In this document: positions 60,313 through 64,000 of the stretch, piece after piece
Layout: the number at the start of each line of letters is the position of its first letter
How positions within the stretch are numbered: position 1 is the first letter of the stretch
Source: Streptomyces sp. TN58
GTDB lineage: Bacteria; Actinomycetota; Actinomycetes; Streptomycetales; Streptomycetaceae
Assembly (NCBI RefSeq): GCF_001941845.1
Contig: NZ_CP018870.1
Location: forward strand, 3,628,501-3,692,500
Reading direction: 5' to 3'
Length of the DNA: 64,000 nucleotides
Program-made: the position numbers and the translations under genes
Notes under the pieces: model-generated
The model's database searches: none
The model's input: only the letters and a program-made list of their open reading frames with translations
Told to the model about the DNA's origin: nothing

Positions 60313-62610
60313 ATGGGAAAGAAGCGCTCGGGCGGCGGGCTCACCGGGAGCCAGCAGGCCGCCAAGTTCCTCGGGGTGTCCGTTCTCTCCGGCGTCGTGC
60401 TGGCGGGCATGGCGATTCCGGCTGCAGGCGCCCTGGGACTGGCCGCCAAGGGCACCGTCGAGGGATTCGACGAGATCCCGGCCAATCTCAAGACGCCGCC
60501 GCTGAGCCAGCGGACCACGATTCTGGACTCCGAGGGTGGCTTGATCGCCACCGTCTATTCACGCGACCGGCAGGTGGTCCCGCTCACGGCGATCTCCCCG
60601 TACATGCAGAAGGCGATCGTCGCGATCGAGGACTCGCGTTTCTACGAGCACGGCGCGGTCGACCTCAAGGGCATCCTGCGCGCGGTCAACCGCAACGCGC
60701 AGGAGGGCGGCGCGGCGCAGGGCGCGTCCACGCTCACCCAGCAGTACGTGAAGAACGTGTTCGTCGAAGAGGCCGGCGACGACGAGACCAAGGTCCGCGA
60801 GGCCCAGCAGAAGAGCCTCGGACGCAAGATCCGCGAGCTGAAGTACTCGATCCAGGTCGAGGAGGAGCTCGGGAAGAAGAAGATCCTGGAGAACTACCTC
60901 AACATCACGTACTTCGGCCAGCAGGCCTACGGCATCGAGTCGGCGGCCCAGCGCTACTTCAGCAAACCCGCCAAGGACCTCACGCTGGAGGAGTCCGCGC
61001 TGCTGGCGGGCGTCGTGCAGTCGCCGAGCCGCTACGACCCGGTGAACGACAACCAGGAGGCGACCAAGCGCCGCAACATCGTCCTCCAGCGGATGGCCGA
61101 CACCAAGGACGTCTCCCAGGCGGAGGCCGACGCGGCGAAGGCCAAGCCGGTCACGCTGAAGGTCACCAGACCCAAGAACGGCTGCATCACCGCGGTCAAG
61201 GGCGCGGGCTTCTTCTGCGACTACGTGCGCAACACCTTCCTGACCGACCCGGTCTTCGGCAAGACGCGCGAGGAGCGGGCGAAGGTCTGGAACAAGGGCG
61301 GCCTGACCGTACGCACCACCCTGGACCCGCAGTCGCAGGACGCGGCCAACGAGTCGATCAAGGACCACGTCTACAAGGAGGACTCCATCGCGACGGCTGT
61401 GACCATGGTCCAGCCGGGCACCGGACGAGTGCTGGCGATGGGCCAGTCCAAGCCGTACGGCTTCGAGAAGAACGAGACCACGATCAACTACTCCGTGGAC
61501 AAGCGGATGGGCGGATCGAACTTCGGCTTCCAGGTCGGCTCCACCTTCAAGCCGTTCATCGCCGCCGCCGCCCTGGAGCGGGGCATGCCGCCGACGAAGG
61601 TCTACGCCGCCCCGAACAAGATGGACTACCCGAGCCCGATCCCCCGCTGCGACGGCTCACAGTACGTCAACACCCGCAAGGAGGAAGCGGAGAACGAGAC
61701 CGAGGACGAGATCGGCCCCTACGCGCTGCGCACGGCGATGGAGAAGTCCATCAACACCTACTTCGTCGAGATGATCGGCGAGATCGGGCTGTGCCCGGTG
61801 TCTGAGATGGCGCAGAAGCTCGGCGTGGTCCCGGCGAGCGGCGCCAAGCTGGCCGACGGCCCCGCCATCGCGCTCGGCTCGGAGGAGATGTCCCCGCTGA
61901 CGATGGCCAACGCGTACGCGGCCTTCGCCAACCGCGGCGTCTACTGCACCCCGGTCGCCATCGAGTCGATCACCGACGCGCACGGCAAGGCGCTCGCCGT
62001 GCCCAAGAGCAGGTGCGAGCGGGCGATGTCGCAGAACACCGCCGACACCATCAACACCCTGCTGAGCGGTGTGGTCGACTCCGGCACCGGTGAGCGGGCC
62101 GGCCTGACCGACCGCGACAGCGCGGGCAAGACCGGTACGACGGACTCCCGGTACAACGCCTGGTTCGTGGGCTACACCCCGAACATCTCCGGCGCGGTGT
62201 GGGTCGGCTCGGGCGGCGCGAAGAAGATCACGATGGAGAACATCGAGATCGGCGGCAGGTCCTACGCCAAGGTCTTCGGCGGTGGCCTGCCCGGCCCCAT
62301 CTGGAAGGACGCGGTCACCGGGGCGCTGTCCGGCCGCGAGGCCCTGCGCTTCGCCACGGTCCACATCGCCGAACCGAGCGTCCCCTCCGGCGGCTCCCGC
62401 GGCAACAAGCCGTCCACCAACCCGAACCGGCCCGGGAAGCCCGGCGACGGCAAGCCCGGCGGACGGCCGGGCGGCGAGACCGCGGGTCAGACAGGCGGCC
62501 CGGGCGGCGGCGCCACGGGCGGCGGTACCGGCGGACCGGACACCCCGTTCCCCGGCATCACGATCGACCCGGGCACCGTGATCGGCGGCCGCGACGGCCA
62601 GGGCCCGTAA
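60313..62610 (+). CDS. Class A penicillin-binding protein (bifunctional transglycosylase/transpeptidase)
   Basis: The protein has 765 residues. One N-terminal membrane helix (about 17-40, 'LGVSVLSGVVLAGMAIPAAGA' in part) precedes GT51 ('AIEDSRFYEHGAVDLKG' with catalytic Glu; 'GASTLTQQYVKN'). The transpeptidase domain has 'GSTFKPF' (SxxK, about 415), 'KSINTYF' (SxN) and 'AGKTGTT' (KTG). The C-terminal about 80 residues are Gly/Pro-rich and disordered. It polymerises and cross-links peptidoglycan. The start at 60313 fits a leaderless transcript. Confidence 0.95.
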   Translation: MGKKRSGGGLTGSQQAAKFLGVSVLSGVVLAGMAIPAAGALGLAAKGTVEGFDEIPANLKTPPLSQRTTILDSEGGLIATVYSRDRQVVPLTAISPYMQKAIVAIEDSRFYEHGAVDLKGILRAVNRNAQEGGAAQGASTLTQQYVKNVFVEEAGDDETKVREAQQKSLGRKIRELKYSIQVEEELGKKKILENYLNITYFGQQAYGIESAAQRYFSKPAKDLTLEESALLAGVVQSPSRYDPVNDNQEATKRRNIVLQRMADTKDVSQAEADAAKAKPVTLKVTRPKNGCITAVKGAGFFCDYVRNTFLTDPVFGKTREERAKVWNKGGLTVRTTLDPQSQDAANESIKDHVYKEDSIATAVTMVQPGTGRVLAMGQSKPYGFEKNETTINYSVDKRMGGSNFGFQVGSTFKPFIAAAALERGMPPTKVYAAPNKMDYPSPIPRCDGSQYVNTRKEEAENETEDEIGPYALRTAMEKSINTYFVEMIGEIGLCPVSEMAQKLGVVPASGAKLADGPAIALGSEEMSPLTMANAYAAFANRGVYCTPVAIESITDAHGKALAVPKSRCERAMSQNTADTINTLLSGVVDSGTGERAGLTDRDSAGKTGTTDSRYNAWFVGYTPNISGAVWVGSGGAKKITMENIEIGGRSYAKVFGGGLPGPIWKDAVTGALSGREALRFATVHIAEPSVPSGGSRGNKPSTNPNRPGKPGDGKPGGRPGGETAGQTGGPGGGATGGGTGGPDTPFPGITIDPGTVIGGRDGQGP

Positions 62611-62636
62611 CCCGTAACGGACCCACGCGGCGACAG

Positions 62637-62684
62637 CATGAGGGAGGGGCCCCAGCCACATCCGGCTGGGGCCCCTCCCTCATG
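62637..62684. terminator. 21-bp perfect bidirectional terminator
   Basis: The arms 62637-62657 and 62664-62684 are perfectly complementary over 21 bp, with a 6-nt loop (acatcc). It lies between the convergent PBP and YqeY genes and serves both. It is the strongest hairpin in the window. Confidence 0.9.
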
Positions 62685-62710
62685 ACGGTCCGCGACCGAC
62701 TGTCCGCGTC

Positions 62711-63172
62711 CTACGAGAGCGCCTTCTTCACGGCGGCGGCGACACGCCCGCCCTCCGCCAGCCCGGCGACCTTCGGGGTCACGATCTTCATGACGGCGCC
62801 CATGGCCCGCGGACCCTCGGCACCCGCCGACCGGGCCTCCTCCACGGCCTCCGCCACGATCCCCGCCAGCTCCTCGTCGGTGAGCTGCTTGGGCAGGTAG
62901 GTGTCCAGGAACTCGCCCTCGGCGGTCTCGCGCGCGGCCTGCTCGGGACGACCGCCCTGGGCGAAGGCGTCCGCGGCCTCGCGGCGCTTCTTCGCCTCCT
63001 TGGCGATCACCTTGAGGACTTCCTCGTCGGAGAGCACACGGGCCTCCTTGCCCGCGACCTCCTCCTTGGTGATGGCGGCGAGGGTCAGGCGGAGCGTGGA
63101 CGAGTGCAGCTCGTCGCGCGCCCTGATGGCGGTCGTGAGGTCTTCCTGGAGCTTGGCCTTGAGCGTGGTCAT
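62711..63172 (-). CDS. GatB/YqeY-domain protein
   Basis: The ATG at 63172 gives 153 residues. It has the YqeY pattern: 'LKAKLQEDLTTAIRARDELHSSTLRL', 'AITKEEVAGKE', 'PKQLTDEELAGIV' and the C-terminal 'GAVMKIVTPKVAGLAEGGRVA'. The domain resembles the tRNA-binding tail of GatB; its role as a stand-alone protein is unclear. The gene is divergent from the metallophosphatase gene, with only 67 nt between the starts. Confidence 0.92.
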   Translation of the reverse strand: MTTLKAKLQEDLTTAIRARDELHSSTLRLTLAAITKEEVAGKEARVLSDEEVLKVIAKEAKKRREAADAFAQGGRPEQAARETAEGEFLDTYLPKQLTDEELAGIVAEAVEEARSAGAEGPRAMGAVMKIVTPKVAGLAEGGRVAAAVKKALS

Positions 63173-63239
63173 GCAGGTGAGTGTGCCAGGTACGGGGACG
63201 ATGGTGCCCACCTGTTTTCGGGTCTGCGACGATGGGTCC

Positions 63240-64000
63240 ATGCGTGCGCGTTACGGAGTACCCCTGAAAGCGGCTGCCGGAATCGCTGCGGTGGGGGCCG
63301 CGGGTGTGGCCTATGCCGCCGGTTTCGAGGCGCGGTCCTTCCGACTGCGCCGGGTCTCGGTGCCGGTGCTGCCCCGGGGGATGCGCCCGCTGCGCGTACT
63401 CCAGGTCTCGGACATCCACATGGTGGGCGGGCAGCGCAAGAAGCGCGCCTGGCTGCAGTCGCTGGCCGGCCTGCGCCCCGACTTCGTCGTCAACACCGGT
63501 GACAACCTCTCCGACACCGAGGGCGTCCCCGAGGTCCTCGACGCGCTGGGCCCGCTCATGTCGTTCCCCGGCGTGTACGTCTTCGGGTCGAACGACTACT
63601 ACGGGCCGCGGCTGCGCAACCCCGGGCGCTACCTGGTCGAGAAGGTCCAGGGCCGGCACGGCCTGAACGGGAACAAGCCGGTCGTCGGCGCCGTGCACAA
63701 CCCGTGGGAGGAGATGCGGGACGCCTTCGACGCGGCGGGCTGGCTGAACCTCACCAACACCCGGGCCCGGATGAAGCTGGAAGGCCTTGAGCTGGCCTTC
63801 ACCGGGCTCGACGACCCGCACATCAAGCGGGACCGCTACGAGAGCGTCGCCGGCGGCCCGGAAGCGGACGCCGACTTCTCGCTGGCCGTGGTGCACGCAC
63901 CGTACCTGCGCGTCCTGGAGTCCTTCACCGCCGACCGGTACCCGCTGATCCTGGCGGGCCACACCCACGGCGGGCAGCTGTGCATCCCCTTCTACGGCGC
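63240..64000 (+). CDS. Metallophosphoesterase (3' end missing)
   Basis: The ATG at 63240 opens a frame that runs off the right edge; 253 residues are visible. An N-terminal hydrophobic helix ('AAAGIAAVGAAGVAYAAGF') precedes calcineurin-like motifs 'VSDIHMVGG' (DxH), 'VNTGDNL' (GD), 'VFGSNDYYGP' (G-N/S-x-D) and 'VVHAP...AGHTHGGQ' (GHxH). It resembles the YkuE/YaeI-type lipid or phosphodiester phosphatases. A GACGAT at 63228-63233 lies 6 nt upstream of ATG and may be the -10 of a leaderless transcript. Confidence 0.9.
   Translation, partial: MRARYGVPLKAAAGIAAVGAAGVAYAAGFEARSFRLRRVSVPVLPRGMRPLRVLQVSDIHMVGGQRKKRAWLQSLAGLRPDFVVNTGDNLSDTEGVPEVLDALGPLMSFPGVYVFGSNDYYGPRLRNPGRYLVEKVQGRHGLNGNKPVVGAVHNPWEEMRDAFDAAGWLNLTNTRARMKLEGLELAFTGLDDPHIKRDRYESVAGGPEADADFSLAVVHAPYLRVLESFTADRYPLILAGHTHGGQLCIPFYG

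Overview
The window is very GC-rich DNA with Streptomyces-type features: frequent GTG/TTG starts, ATGA and GTGA stop-start overlaps, and a WblA, a BldG and a lysine-rich TopA tail. The gene order from about 12.2 kb to the right end follows, from memory, the S. coelicolor SCO3540-SCO3582 core region. I therefore read it as a Streptomyces chromosome with an integrated mobile element at the left.

Region 1 (1-3.3 kb) is accessory DNA. It holds the end of a glycosyltransferase gene translationally coupled to a short class-II aminoacyl-tRNA-synthetase-like gene (AlaRS relative). A separate cassette follows, with a membrane-anchored Mrr-type nuclease and a small two-helix membrane protein, closed by a strong terminator.

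Region 2 (3.3-12.3 kb) is an integrative mobilizable element. It carries a ParB-like protein, a relaxase, a MobC-like protein, a DUF2637 (SpdB-like) membrane protein, a DUF3631 P-loop ATPase, an excisionase-like HTH protein, an XRE regulator and a tyrosine integrase. The integrase abuts the 3' end of an intact tRNA-Thr(CGT). No FtsK/TraB-type DNA pump and no second attachment site are visible.

Region 3 (12.3-28.2 kb) is core chromosome, all on the minus strand. It encodes a lipoprotein peptidase, DNA polymerase III delta' (holB), a membrane/thymidylate-kinase fusion (tmk), topoisomerase I (topA), a methyltransferase, a small lipoprotein, a proton-pumping pyrophosphatase (hppA), and the bldG/anti-sigma pair.

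Region 4 (28.2-38.9 kb) has a DUF1998 helicase, a Tad pilus/secretion locus on the minus strand (CpaE/Ssd-like, TadA, TadB, TadC, DUF4244 pilin, two TadE-like proteins), a HAD phosphatase, a strongly structured intergenic segment that is probably a 6S-like small RNA, and a degenerate Fic-fold protein.

Region 5 (39-49.8 kb) carries a CooC/MinD-like ATPase, a polysaccharide deacetylase lipoprotein, a SulP transporter fused to a beta-carbonic anhydrase, acetyl-CoA synthetase, NhaA, a holin-family membrane protein, an epoxide-hydrolase-like enzyme and a 57-residue protein.

Region 6 (49.8-64 kb) carries a CvpA-trypsin membrane protease with a NUDIX hydrolase, endonuclease III, Crp, a degenerate nucleotidyltransferase, an operon of NUDIX, metallo-beta-lactamase and L7/L12-like proteins, RidA with DUF4177, two coupled ArsA-type ATPases, WblA, a class A penicillin-binding protein, a YqeY protein, and a metallophosphatase cut by the right edge. 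Several regulators of development and antibiotic production (BldG, WblA, Crp and the candidate 6S-like RNA) therefore lie within about 32 kb.
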